Assembly (NCBI RefSeq): GCF_024362695.1 | Contig: NC_065406.1 | Location: 7,130,001 to 7,194,000 of the forward strand | DNA length: 64,000 bases | Source of the DNA: Pectinophora gossypiella | Lineage: Eukaryota; Arthropoda; Insecta; Lepidoptera; Gelechiidae | Direction: 5' to 3' | Shown here: positions 48,241-60,841 of the stretch, in pieces | How the letters are laid out: the number at the start of each line of letters is the position of its first letter | Position numbering within the stretch: the stretch's first letter is position 1 | Program-made: the position numbers and the translations under genes | The notes under the pieces: generated by a model | Database searches by the model: none | Told to the model about the DNA's origin: nothing | The model's input: the letters and a program-made list of their open reading frames with translations, nothing else

Positions 48241-48744
48241 GATAAACAAAATGGTGGTGGACTTCTCGCTTATCGCTCTCTCTCGCTCCTTTTAACACCC
48301 TTCAACTGCATCGAAAAAGGGAAAAAGGATATATTGTCAAACGTAAGTTCCAATTTCGCGTGAACAAAGGTCTGTAATGCTTTATATAAATAGTCACGGG
48401 CGTTGTTGTGTCAGAAATAAATTATACTAAATGCATTCTAGAGTGCATTATCGAAATTATTAGAGTGGGTGCAGGCGAGAGCGGCGAACCGTGGTGGATA
48501 AAATAGGTACAACGGGCGTATTCCGGTCAGTAAGGTCTTTAGCTTGACCGCTTTGTTCTACTGCCACTAGATAACAATAATAGTAATGAAATGATAAGGT
48601 TTTAGATAGGTATTGTTTAAATAGTAACCGTCTATTTTCAAGTTTGCTGAGATCAAAATATGAAAAATAGACTCTAAAGTGCTCTTAATTTTGTGTTACT
48701 GTACAAATTACAAACCATAACGACATTACATAATGATAAGTAGG

Positions 48745-48860
48745 TAACATAACTAAACAGCCTATATACGTCCCACTGCTGGGCTCAGGCCTCCCCTCAA
48801 TCAACTGGAGGGGGTGCGGAGCATATATTATTATACTTCACCACGCCTAACGGCATAAGT
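48745..48860 (-). mobile_element. SINE/LINE 3' tail, copy of the 14990 type
   Basis: AAACAGCCTATATACGTCCC, CTGCTGGGCTCAGGCCTCCC and CAACTGGAGGGGGTGCGGAG. Minus-strand 3' tail as at 14990-15103. Confidence 0.7.
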
Positions 48861-49400
48861 GACGATAAGTAGATACGTAATAAACCCTATAATATAGACA
48901 GAGCTTATTTTAAAGCTGTCGCCTAATAATAATCTCCTATTCATCTTATCTATCCAACTGTATATTGTGTCTAAGTCCTAACCTCCATATGGCGACAGTG
49001 ACAAAAACGTCTTTAAACGTCGGAATACCCATGCGCTCATTATCACTCGTCAACGCTCGTACTCATTGTCTTGTCTGTCCTTAATGCCTTTTTGTCCTAA
49101 ACGAGCTTTTGTGTCCAAATAGGAATTATGGCCCTATTATACCATAATTCCGCTTATAGTTTGACGAAACATTATTACCGTTAATGTAGATAGTGATTTC
49201 CGATGGTTATCAGTTTTATAAAGTGAATTGTTTAGGGATTATGAGACTTGTAGTTTTGTATGCCTTGAGGCAAGCGTGGTTTTGAGATCGCTCTTTCTTT
49301 CTTATATATAAGTATATACATATAAGTATCTATTGCATCTATCAGCTATTACTTTACTTATTTTAAAAGCATACAGAATATAATTTACAATTAATAATTA

Positions 49401-49615
49401 GGACATTGCAGGCTTGAATCACCTGATTGTTCGGAAAAGTAAGATGATTCCATGCTTCGGAAGGCACGCTAAGCCGTTGGTCCCGAACTACTAGCCCAAA
49501 CACCTCCACCAACCCGCAGTGGAGCAGATTGGTGGAGTATGCTCCATACCCCCACCTGATTGAGGGGAGGCCTATGCGCAGGAGTGGGACGTATATAGGA
49601 TGTTTATGTTATGTT
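49401..49615 (+). mobile_element. chimeric SINE: 18220-type body with a different, LINE-like tail
   Basis: 49401-49485 is the body of the 18220 SINE family (GATTCCATGCTTCGGAAGGC, GCCGTTGGTCCCG). 49486-49615 is a different 3' part (GGTGGAGTATGCTCCATACC, GATTGAGGGGAGGCCTATGC, GGAGTGGGACGTATATAGG) with a TTATGTTATGTT end. The end resembles the LINE 3' end at 12915-12960. A modular SINE. Confidence 0.75.
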
Positions 49616-49799
49616 AATATTAATTAGAAGCATACGTAACTTCGTCACATTTAATGCTCTTGAGCACCTAAATTACGGTAAGTATGTTGTTTCCATATCT
49701 CGGGCCTATGGAGTCCCGGACTTTTGGAAGGCGTGCATTTATGTTTATTATTGCAAAACTATAGTTTAATGATTATTAAACCTAGAAAGAAGAAGCCCA

Positions 49800-49945
49800 A
49801 GAAATCCATTTCGAGGGTATGAGACCTAATTTATACTGGGGTGGTTTTCTCTTCGCGGGTTGGAAGGTCAGACAAGTAGTCGTTTCCGTAATAAACTGGA
49901 CCTGTAAATTTTCAGCTTAGATAAGCGGACCCTGTGAAATTATGC
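49800..49945 (+). mobile_element. SINE fragment of the 44660 family
   Basis: AGAAATCCATTTCGAGGGTA, GGTTTTCTCTTCGCGGGTTG, TAAGCGGACCCTGTG. It is the 3' half of the family, diverged. Confidence 0.7.
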
Positions 49946-50619
49946 TTGATGATTAGACGCGTAAAGTCTTGATTTGTAATTATGTTAATATTATTTTGTT
50001 AAGAAATATTGTAATACACATTGACTAATTTGAAAAGGCAATGAACTATTTGTTCTCTCGAAATACATGCAAATGGGAATTTGAAAAAAAAAACATTATT
50101 TAAACACATTTTTGAATCAACAATGAACTCAAACCAAATAAAAGTGCGAAAAATAAATATCCACGAATAAAAGGACAACATGATGTATAATAAAACAATC
50201 GTTTAAGTAAGGGCAAGGGTGACAATGATAATAACGGGTCGTGGACAAGAAATTGCGATGAAGGTATAAGTGTGAGTAAATAATTCATGAGACACCTAAA
50301 ACCCCGGATAAAGCCAAATGTAGTATATATATTGTAATGTATATTGTATATATGCATTCTGACAATAGGAAATAAGATAAAGAATCCCATTCGTGAGACC
50401 TTAAGTCGTGAGGGGCACATCTAGATTATAGTGATCTGTGGTTTACAGTTTCATGAATTTTGCGTTTAAATGTTTGTACCTACTTTCAAAGTAAAAATTC
50501 TTATATGAATATCATAGATAGTAGGTAGGTACTTTGAAGTTTCATTTAAATAATGCGCTCAAGTATGATAGGTGAATTATACCGAAAGTATGACAATAAG
50601 TATTAAATGTACCTACGCT

Positions 50620-50790
50620 ATCACAAATTAATAGAATTGTCTTACCGAGCGCCGTCTAACACCGTGCGTCCGAACGAGACAGACAGTTCGCGCGCACTCC
50701 CTTACTCCTTAAGGGCTTACGGCTGCAATAGACTAAACTGGCCTCTGTCGGGGGGTGAGGTTACTCCAATCAGTATCGAGAGAGCTGAGA
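50620..50790 (-). promoter_or_regulatory. GC-rich block with minus-strand donor, possible upstream 5' exon
   Basis: GC- and CpG-rich (GCGCGCACTCCC, GAGCGCCGTC). On the minus strand GGCGCTCG is followed by GTAAGACAAT, a good donor. It could be the 5' non-coding exon of a longer NAV transcript or of an unrelated one. No coding potential. Confidence 0.3.
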
Positions 50791-50831
50791 GTGTCCCTTC
50801 TGAAGTAGTATATTTTTTCATTATTCTATAA

Positions 50832-53700
50832 TTGAGTTTACGAAAATTATTGATATCTATTACAAATTGATCTACCTCTCCACCAAAAGCCAATCTATGT
50901 ATTTGATATAGGTATCTATTAAATTACGCTCTAAGGTACACACTATTATTTCACCATCCCAAGTTAAAACGAAATTCTATTTCCAAAGAGGTTCCAAAGA
51001 GGTTCCGAGTCGTTTTCGTCTCCCGCGCAGCAAGGCAGTGATTCGTCGAAAATGTAAAGAGTGTTCATATAAAAGCAAATTAATTAATCCCATACAATGT
51101 GGATATAAACAGGGTGTTGTTTGTGCAACGAGGGAGGCGTGAGCGGCGGCGGCGCGACGTTCGGTCTAAGTTGTGAAATTAAAGCGAGTGTTGAATAATA
51201 GTTGTTAAAAGCTAATAGAGAGAAAATAAAATAGCGTGTCATGGATTTTAGGCAAAATGAGAAACGCGGATATTTTGTATTCAATATAAAGTAACTTTAT
51301 ACTTCTTCACTAAATTTGTGGCTTTCATTTGTTATTATATTATCGAATTTTTCACTGATGATAAGTCTAAATCTGGCCTAAGGAAGAACATGATCACATT
51401 GTCAATGCCTATTTAAGTTTAAATCTTGTTAAAACAAAATGTATGTGGGAATGAAAGCTTATTATGAACGTGATGTGTATGAGGTGAAGTTTATGAACGT
51501 GTCCTGAGGGGGAGTGAGAGGGGAGAGTGGAAGGCGAAGGAAGATGGCGACGGGTAGATTTTGGAAGCGAGGTTGTGCTCTGTATTATGTTGGAAAAAAA
51601 GAGAAAATATAAGAAACTAAGTATTACATAGTTATTTCAATTTTACTCCACCACCCTAGATGTATTATTTTCTTTTCTTCACTGAGGTGTGATTATGAAT
51701 ACCGTTTTCATGATCACACTCGAACAGTATGACAAATCGCAATGAAACTTGTTCAAGTTAACATGACGTAATAAATAGCTGCAACCACAACGGTCGAGGT
51801 AACGAAGGATCAACATAAATCATGGAGAATGGCGTGATTCAGTGAGCGTTGCCCTTATCTAAAAATATCACCGCGTCGTCTTAGATTCGAGTGGAATACG
51901 CATCTTTGGAACCAGTAAATACGAGTAAGGACGATTGCCAAAGCAGGGTTGAAGTCGAATCAGATTTCAATTTTACTGATGCTAAGGAATCAAGATGTAT
52001 CAATTATAAATTTTGGTGGATTGTGTCCGAAACAAATATGTGTTAAGAGAGAGTTAAAAATATGTTTTATTATAAACATATGGAGGTTGTAATAGCGCTT
52101 TAGCGCTTAGGTCGATTTCATAAGACGTCCTCAGGTCGGTTCATACAATATATAGCTGGTTTAAAAAAATAAAGCCTAGGTGTTATGTGTACGTTATGTA
52201 TCCTTACAAGAGCGAAATGGTCACTTTGTATCTGTGTACCGAGAAATATGCATTTAATCAATAAAGATTAAAAAAGCACTTAACCTTCAAACTTTTTTGT
52301 CTTAGCGTAAAATGATTAAGAAACGATTGCCATCCAAAGTAGCTACTAGCTCTCTTTTAGTCGCTTGAGGTGCTGTCTATCCCTATAGTCATTACTGACG
52401 CGAGTTCTAATGTATTTTTTTGTTTTACAAATCTGTCCTCTTTTCACTTGCACCGCGGTTACGCAGCAAAAGCCTTACCATTATCTGTGCACCGTTATTA
52501 ACAATACCTAATAAACTCTTTTGTGTGAATGCTCAGCTGCGAAAAATCTCAGCCCCACCACTCCCATATACCCAGCCATTGAACGTGGAAAATAATAGAC
52601 CACAAATTAAATAAATCGTCAAAGACATAGCATTCAATGTCTGAAATATGAAACAATAGGTGTAGAAATTAAAAAAAGACATACATCAGATGGTACGTTA
52701 TAGATTTATAACTTACTTAAGCTCACGCCTATAAACCCATATCGGGTTTTAGTCGTCATAAAAATACCTATATCTACCTATAGCTGTTGATAAAAGGCAT
52801 TGCTGATCAAAGATAAAATTATGACGATCTCTAGGTACTTGCAACAGGGACAGTTTATCAAATACAAAACTAAACTAGAAAATGAGTCCATCACATCCGA
52901 CTGGACATAATCCCTTATGTGCTTGTCGTCCAATTAATCGAACGAAGCGGTCGGACCACATGACGCGAGTAGAGTTCTAAGTGTTACTCTTAGATCGGCC
53001 TCGAATAAATCGTCGACAGGATTGACAGAAGACGACATGTCATGTCAAACCCATACATTGTTCGATTATTGTGTCGTTTTTTTTGTAATCGATTATAACT
53101 TCGCTAAGGCCCCTGTGGTTAGGCAAGTCACAAACGATTATGATAATCGACATTAATTAACAGTGATAAAAGTGTATGGGATTGATATAAAGTGACAATT
53201 ATCAAACCCAATTGTTTAGCAGCTGAAACATATTTTCGTGTTGGTAGGATTATTTAACAACGTGAGCAATATGTTTGTGGTAGATTTATGAAACTGTATT
53301 TCCATATATATTTTCATTAGAGTGTTAGGGACAGTCGGTACCTGGGCAGAAGTGACAGTAAGTCAGATTTATCGCGCGTCCCCTCGCTCCGGTTTTGAAT
53401 GTCACTCGAGGCTTGCAACTTTTCTTCACTCCCTCCTTGGAAGTGAATATTATTATTTTGGTGAAATGTTGCCAAGTTTACAGGTAGAAATTGTATTTGA
53501 AATGAAAATACTGCTGCTGTACGTTGATTTCATATTTGACGTCAATAGAAAATACTGATAAAATTGAAAAGTAAATAAAATACTTCGATATAAAACATAC
53601 CTGTATACTACGCTATATTTTACCATTTTTTATTCGGTACCTAATTACTTAATTAAGCAGCAAAAGTACAACCAAATGAGATCAGATGATTTTAGTCAAA
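50832..53700. other. upstream flank, no recognised gene
   Basis: AT-rich, with GC-richer patches at 51115-51170 and 53330-53430. I cannot connect them to a gene or to a repeat family. Confidence 0.5.
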
Positions 53701-53732
53701 ACAATTTTAATCGAAATATACAATGCTTAAGG

Positions 53733-53858
53733 GTTGCCTGGAAGAGATTGCTACTTAGCAATAAGGCCGCCTATTATACTAATTCTATTTCTCTTTTGTT
53801 TTGTATTTTGTTTTTTCCTGTTTGTGCAATAAAGTATTTGTTATGTTATGTTATGTTA
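53733..53858 (+). mobile_element. LINE 3' end with (TGTTA)n tail
   Basis: GTTGCCTGGAAGAGATTGCT and AGCAATAAGGCCGCCTATTA, then GTGCAATAAAGTATTTG and TTATGTTATGTTATG. AATAAA and tail show the 3' end; 5'-truncated. Confidence 0.75.
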
Positions 53859-54603
53859 ATGCGAAGCTTTGACAATAATGGTTTACTCCCAATTCACACA
53901 ACATTATGACGAAAATAATTAGTTGGCAACAAAACCAGCGTGTGGAATGACCAGAGGGGCTCGTCTCGATCCGTTCTGCTATGGGGATATCGATTTTCGT
54001 GTGAACTATTGTTCGGGCGCAGAATCCAAGGGGGACTATGCTTCCCCTACATGCAGTCCCACACAAACAAACACAGTTTAACCCAACTTTTTTACGACAA
54101 TACCGCACTAAAATGTAATAAACTTGTAACTTAATAGTTACAACTGCTTAAAAAACTCACTAATATTTCGAATTGGGAAATTAAACCGTAAAATGTTAGA
54201 CGTAACGTGAAATGTAACTTTTATTGCCAGTGTAAACGAAATGGAAATTGCCTAAGCTTAAATTGATCGTTTTTAAGCTCTTTTTTACGTCGTTTTTGTA
54301 CGAATGTAAAGTAAGCATGACATGGCAGTTTTTTTGTTTACTCAATTATGGAAGTATTCCTATACTGACTGTCCCGACTCCCGCGATATGATTGGGTGTG
54401 AATAATTTAAACGATAAGATTAAGAGTAAAGGATTACGTTGCCTGGGGATATCTGCTTATTCTATTCCATGTTCTTTATGCACCTTATGTCACTTTATGT
54501 CAATGCCATACATTTTTATCACTGTTATCGTCGCTTTTCTCCGGCCAAGTAGTTAATGCCATAATAATATGCAAAATCTGCAATAAGTCACATGAAACAA
54601 AAA

Positions 54604-55004
54604 CAGGAGCCTGTTTAATAAAACTTACAATTGTAAATTAGAATAGGATAGAATAGAATAGAAATAGTTTATTATGAAAGGACGCCACACACAAAAAGAA
54701 AGACAACAATATCATATCAAATTTCCACTAAAACAATAACAAAAAAGCAAGAAGGATGTTAGTCGAAATGATCATAAGGTGGACGTCCTGAGATAAAAGG
54801 GCCTCACTCAGCACAAGTCGCGGCGCGAACCACGACGCTGATATTATGTGGACCCTATTGGGTGACGCACAAATTACAATGACAATTTGATGTACATTGC
54901 GGAGTATGTGATCACGAATATTTTGCAGTTTCATATTAGCTACGTAATGAACATCAAATTGTCGTTGTAATTTACAATTGTTAGTTTTATTGAACAGGCC
55001 CCTG
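54604..55004. mobile_element. MITE interrupted by a retroposon
   Basis: Left arm CAGGAGCCTGTTTAATAAAA CTTACAATTGTAAATTA; right arm reads the reverse complement up to ACAGGCCCCTG at 55004. Inside, AAATTACAATGACAATTTGA pairs with ATCAAATTGTCGTTGTAATT. The left arm is cut at 54640 by the insert listed next. Confidence 0.75.
54641..54870 (-). mobile_element. 5'-truncated retroposon nested in the MITE
   Basis: The plus strand starts with GAATAGGATAGAATAGAATA, i.e. a (TATTC)n-type tail on the minus strand, followed by AAGGTGGACGTCCTGAGATA and AAAGGGCCTCACTCAGCA. AAATTA occurs on both sides (54635-54640 and 54871-54876) as target duplication. Confidence 0.7.
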
Positions 55005-55837
55005 GTGCTTTTCGAAATCGTTTGCGACTTTTTTCTAATTCTAGAAGGAATAGAGTGTGACTAAATAGTTCACACACTTGTATACCTATGTCTATCTTTG
55101 TTTAACACTTATTTACCGTAGGCGACCCAGTAAGCTTAATACAATTTAAATAAATAATACTATATTTAAAGCTCGCAAACTAAACCAAACATTCTCTGTC
55201 AAAATATTCAGTATACCTACCTGTCTTCATTCTTCTGACCTCTACAAACATAAGTATAAACTGCATGTACATTCCACTGGCATTCATCCGTATGCAGTCT
55301 TGTGCAAAAAGGATATAATTCAGAATTTATTCGAGTGTTGCATTGCAGAATGCAGTGACTGCAGAGAACGCCTACTCACAACGGACTGGTTTACTAAACG
55401 TGGGTAGAAGTCTGTATGCATTTACATAAACTGATCAACTGACACGCACATATCTAAGGAAGTTATCTCGGGTTTATATTGTTCAATATGAATTACATAA
55501 TTGATTACGTTTTACTGTAGACAGATAGGGAGATTGGCAGGCAGATTTGCTGCAGTATTAATTGTAATCAATCAATTATCAGTTATGTTATATTTTGTTA
55601 TTTATAAGGTCACCTGAATCTACATTGTGCAATGGCAATAAAGTTATTTAGCTATTGGGCATCGTGTACGATGATCCAATTTATTTAACATATTCCTTTA
55701 TTGTTGGCTGATTCAAAAATGAACTAAACTTTCAAAATAATATACTTATTTTTACCCCAAACTCAAACTTGTTTTCTTTATCCTCAACGCTTCAACTCTC
55801 AATTCACATAATACCACTATATAATAAAAAAATTTTA

Positions 55838-55910
55838 TATTTATTATGGAAATTTTGTTCAATTGGCCAATTTACTTATATTTTAACATGATAAAAATAT
55901 CGTAACTGTA
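55838..55910 (+). repeat. 73-bp direct repeat, copy 1
   Basis: Identical, as far as I can read, to 56949-57021. It contains the palindrome AATTGGCCAATT. The intervening 1.04 kb includes a GC-rich stretch at 56030-56220. Confidence 0.85.
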
Positions 55911-56948
55911 ACTTAAGATGCACTTAAGATGTCTTTTTTTCCCATTCGCTTAGCAATATCCTCTCTTTTATTTAATTTACTCCTACAACTTCAATCGACA
56001 CTTGCAGCCGAAAGAAAAACGAGTACTGCGAGTGTGCGCCTACGCCGAGATTTAGCACGAGGCATATTTTATTGGAAACAAAGGCACACGAGCATGTTTA
56101 CAGTCGCATCGTGCAGTTTATGTTATCTGTGGACCCGTCTAGCAGGCTAGGTGCTAGCCGTGGGCGTATAACCAGATAGCAAGGCCCTCGCGCCTCGCCC
56201 CGAGGAAAGTGCGAGAGCCCAGAAATAAGCACTGACTTACTATTATTTTCTTTTTTGAATTGATTTATTTAACGTTTGCTTATTATTATTAGCATGGATA
56301 TGCCTCGTTTGGTATTAATCTGTTCACTTGATCGAATCAAACAAAAGGTGGACTATGAGAAAAGGTATTTTTTTGATCGCTTTTAATGTCTATGACAAAA
56401 TCGATTAATACGGAAGGACTTATTTGTATAAATAGTCCCATTTTGGTTCAGACTTTGTAAACAAATGTTTATATTTTTGTATAGAGCTTCGAGAGTCTTT
56501 TGCTAAGTTGCCGGTGAAATAAGTAGCGTCGAAAGCTTAGCCGGTAACTTGTTGTCTACGCCAGTCTAGTACCCACTAGATGTTGTAAGACTGCAGTAAA
56601 ATTGGATTACAGAAACCGCTTTTCCATATACCCACGTTATGGTATTGGAAACTGGTCTCAGAAGTTACCTAAATCAATTAGGTATTATAATTTAAATATT
56701 GTTGTGAGTTTTGTGAATCAGCGAGCTCAACTAAGTACGTTCCGATAAATGAAGTAAGTATATCGTGATATAATGATATATGTATACCAAGAATAAAAAG
56801 TTGGCTATAATTGTATCTTATACATATGTAAGTATAGACTAGGTATATAGCTACTAACGAAAGTGTAGTTGCAGATTTCAAAAGATATCAGTTGTTTGTG
56901 TTTTCCTGTTCTTTACTCCCCAGAAAGTAATCTATAGGAAATACCTAC

Positions 56949-57021
56949 TATTTATTATGGAAATTTTGTTCAATTGGCCAATTTACTTATATTTTAACAT
57001 GATAAAAATATCGTAACTGTA
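56949..57021 (+). repeat. 73-bp direct repeat, copy 2
   Basis: Second copy of 55838-55910. The flanks outside the 73 bp do not match, so the ends are sharp. Confidence 0.85.
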
Positions 57022-57724
57022 CAAACAAATTAAAAGTTTTACTACAGTAATGCACCAAGAAAAACTTTTGAACTTTTAGACCTTCAACACGGAACGAACG
57101 AAAACTACCGCTAAATTCATTCTTGTTAAACCGGTATTATTGCGAATAATCGGTACCGGTATTTTTATTACAAGTTATTGTTACTTGTAGAAACATATAC
57201 CATTTTCAGTTTTGTAACATGGGCTCTGAGACTAACATGGCCATAAAGCAGTAAGTACATGAGGAGTTGTAACAGCCCACTCCAATTCGACATGCCACGC
57301 TTCGGGTCTGACTTACGGCTATGGCGATATAAACCAGCCAACACAACGGCATTTTCATTATGAATAACAAGGTACACGATCGTGGTAAGTACACAGCACT
57401 GGACGTTCACTGTTATCCTGTTGTTTATGATTGCTTCTAAAAGGTATGATTATAAGTAAAATACTGGTTTCATCGGGATATTCTCAAAAGCAAAATACTT
57501 ATGGACATATCACTGAAACTATTTGAAGTACTATAGGTAAAACAAAGTTAAAGTTAAGTCACAGATCAGAAACGAAACGTGAATCACGCACATAAACAGT
57601 TGCTCAAATTAACTTCGAATGCAGCATTAAATGTAAACATGGACATCGTTGCGTCCGTACCGCTTACACTGGCTATAAATACTTAAAGAGCTTTGCGGAT
57701 CGTAAAGAATAATCTATAACTACG

Positions 57725-57990
57725 CGATTGTCACGGAGTTGAGTTGACGTGTGATGTATACGCGCGGGTGTTTTAGAACGCGCGCGGTTTGAACGGTTTC
57801 GAACGCGCACGGGCGCGAGCGTGCACGCGGTACCATTGCATCCACGCGACAGAACTCAACTCCAATGAAAGCGCAAGGGCCTTCCTTCGCCCCTTCCGAA
57901 TCCGTGATCGCGCGGGATGCAGGCAAGTAAGGCGGGCCATTCACCACCCGTGCGTTACGCCCGCGCGAAGCTGCGCTGGGACTGGTGACA
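57725..57990. promoter_or_regulatory. CpG-rich block, candidate promoter
   Basis: Dense CGCG and GCGC sequence in AT-rich surroundings. Donor-like GTAAGG occurs on the plus strand at about 57929. The open frames on both strands here are compositional. Possible far-upstream promoter or first exon; direction unclear. Confidence 0.3.
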
Positions 57991-58199
57991 GATTGATTGT
58001 CATGACTGGGTACCGAATATCTTTGTAACAGCGTTAATATTTTAGTGGGTGTTTCCCTTCAGAATGTCATCTAAGCTTGTAAATATTTTTCTTTTTTTAG
58101 ATATCTTAATTTATTATCAATAAATACCGCTAAAAATGACTTAACAAAATAATGCGTTTGAAAATCCTTATTTACCATTTCGAAAAAAACAAATGCATA

Positions 58200-58490
58200 G
58201 ATTTTACCAAACGCAGTAGTTTGGTTTGGCACTAGAACCTAGTTGATAGCATTTAAGCGGTCTAAACCGCCACCGCGTGCGATTTACGCATCGATTTTCG
58301 ACCAGTGTATAGGTCCCCTCGGCATTTAGTATGAAAAACTGGCAGTACGGGTGCCATCTGCGTTGGGGTGGGTTCTGCATTAGTGGGATGGTGTTATGCA
58401 CTCAGGGGTCCGAAGTTCGCGCCTTATCACGCCGGATCAGCCCTGAAATAATTTACACAGGGCCGGGGTAAACAACATCCTAAGATAAGG
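58200..58490. other. GC-rich unclassified stretch
   Basis: Contains TCTAAACCGCCACCGCGTGC and CGCCGGATCAGCCCTGAAAT. It looks like part of a transposon or an unknown transcript, but I find no second copy in the window. Confidence 0.35.
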
Positions 58491-59158
58491 TGTGCCTATA
58501 CGTACGGTAGGTAAGCAGATAGTATACTTTATGGATACCGACGGATGCTGTTAGCAGTTTAAATCGTGTTGATGTTAGGGTGCGAGTTTATTCGCCTGAG
58601 CCGTGTTTTGATAAGTAAATTGAAGAGCTATGTAAATGTGATCTGCGCCTTTACTGTAATTAAATGTTTTAAGGTGGAGAAATGCAGCCTATATAAGATA
58701 CCTACTTACGTTAATTAATAATAAATATAGCAAGAAAACGACATTGCAAGAGTCTTTTTTTTTCTATGCATCCACCCTGCTAAGTAGAAGAGCGTGAAGA
58801 TAAACGAAAACTACAATTTTAAAATCCTGGCACTCTCCCGCATAGACCTTAATATTTCGTATTGTAATACATAATTCTCGGAGGGTTGGGAGGGTCATAT
58901 ATTGCGTCACAATGAATTTATACTTATAGTTAATATCATCAATATCCATTAGATAGCATACCAACTGTTTATTGATGATCGTAATGATGACTTCGGACAG
59001 TTCGACGAAGTCATGAAACTGTCAAAGCATATCGAATGTCATTGTTCGAAGTCGTAACCTATTAGCTTTTTCTTAGATTCGGAGTACTGACACCGAGACA
59101 TCAAAGTGGCTACAAGTTTTTTTGTGGCTACTTTTGATTCTGCCGATCCCATTACGGA

Positions 59159-59276
59159 TTGCCTAGAAGAAATTGCTACCTTAGCAGTAAGGCCGCGTTT
59201 TGTACTACTTATTTGTTTGTAATTATTTTGTTTGTTTTGTATGCAATAAACAGTTTTTGTCTTGTACTGTATTGTA
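59159..59276 (+). mobile_element. LINE 3' end, copy of the 53733 family
   Basis: TTGCCTAGAAGAAATTGCTA and GCAGTAAGGCCGCGTTTTGT, then TATGCAATAAACAG. 5'-truncated. Confidence 0.7.
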
Positions 59277-59779
59277 AAACAATTTCGCAGGCAATTACTA
59301 CACAAAACCTGAACTTTCTTGTTTCTAGTATTTTTGAACTCGTAAATATTTTTTAAAGGAGCAAAGTTTGAAGTTCTTAAGTACTATTTCTTTCTTTTCT
59401 CTGCAATTAGGTCCAGTTTCTTTGTGAATTTAAAGTTGAAAAGTTTCAGGATTGGCCGGATTATTGAGAAATTGAGTATCTACTCACCAATATTGCTAGA
59501 GCTTCTATCAATTATTTTCCTAAGGACGAGGGCTACTGACCGCTTACTATTTTATCGATCCTGTCCTGTCTATTTATAAAGCTTTATCTAAGTATTCCCT
59601 TTTAATTTCTCACTAGACGACTTTTAAGTCGATAATCGGTTGGTAGCAATATTCATAACATTGTAAGTTTAAAATAAAACGTGTAGTTTTATATTATTCC
59701 TTATTATGGTAATAGGCAGATATTATATATTTACACACATAAACGAAGATGACACAGGTTTAAAGTATAAGTCGCGACA

Positions 59780-59880
59780 TGAAAGAAGTCCACGTCTTTT
59801 AATGGAACTGATTGACAAGTCATAATTATTATTCTATGTAAAATCTGCGACACTAGCGCCGCGACCGTGGGACTCTTGGT
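59780..59880 (+). repeat. dispersed repeat, copy of 2430-2545
   Basis: TGGAACTGATTGACAAGTCA and CTGCGACACTAGCGCCGCGA. Unclassified. Confidence 0.5.
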
Positions 59881-60102
59881 ATTCTTCAGTTTTTGTCTTG
59901 TAATAAGATGTAGTATAGTAATACTACCAAACAACTAACTATTAGTATGGACAGTGCTACATGCAAGTTTACAGCCACTCTAAGTATTGAAAGGTTCGTC
60001 GCAATACTCGCAATAGACTATTTCTAGGTGAATTCAATAACATCTTGTAAGTGTTTTTCATGCTATTTACTATCATGGCCTCCTCCAAGATAAGAAGAAA
60101 AC

Positions 60103-60157
60103 TATCATGGCATAGGCATATCGTAGAAGACGGATTAGATATGCCTATGCTATGATA
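60103..60157. repeat. 20-bp stem hairpin
   Basis: TATCATGGCATAGGCATATC pairs with GATATGCCTATGCTATGATA (one mismatch) around a 15-base loop. One arm and the loop recur at about 62773-62810, so it belongs to a repeat. Confidence 0.7.
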
Positions 60158-60841
60158 ATAAGTAGCATAAAATATTTCTCTTTTCCTTCTTATTCCTGTC
60201 CATGCATGGTAAAAGCATTGGAAAAAGCAATTAAAAAAATAGAATGACCAATCCTCGACAAACCACGCTCAACTTCAATAAATAAAAATTCCAATTCAGG
60301 GGAACGACCAACTTATGCTATTTTGTAATTTGCTTTTTTCGCGTCTGCGTTGTTTTTAGTTTCATTTTAGTTCGTTTTTCTCCAGTTTTTGTATTAGTTT
60401 GCCCCAACGAGCTCCGGTAGCTACGCGGAAGTAAACATTGTTGAGCCGACTAATTCCCCTTTCGCTAAATAAAACCGGACTAAACTATTCGTGGAACATT
60501 TAAACTTCTTAAAACATCCACTGATTTATATTGGAGACGTGAGGATATGAGTTGCACTTTGAAATGTGTTTTTTTTTTCTTATAATTTCGTCTGTGACTA
60601 ATGAGACGTGTAACGAAAGATGAATCGGCCGATAATTTTAAATTAAACAATTACATTACTTGATGAATTCATTTAATACATCGAGACACGACCTTTTGCG
60701 GGCTATGTTTGCCTGTTACCATGTTATTAGGTATATCATCTTGTGCGGTATAATTAGCATTTATATAATTTATATAATAAATATGGTACTCTTTTCGATT
60801 TAGTTCCTTATCATAGGCAAACTAACAGACACGATAGACGT

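Noticed and set aside
55929..56150. 73-codon plus-strand frame with hydrophobic start
   Set aside because: It resembles a signal peptide, but there is no conserved domain, no good start context, and a stop soon after. It is kept only as context for the 73-bp repeats.
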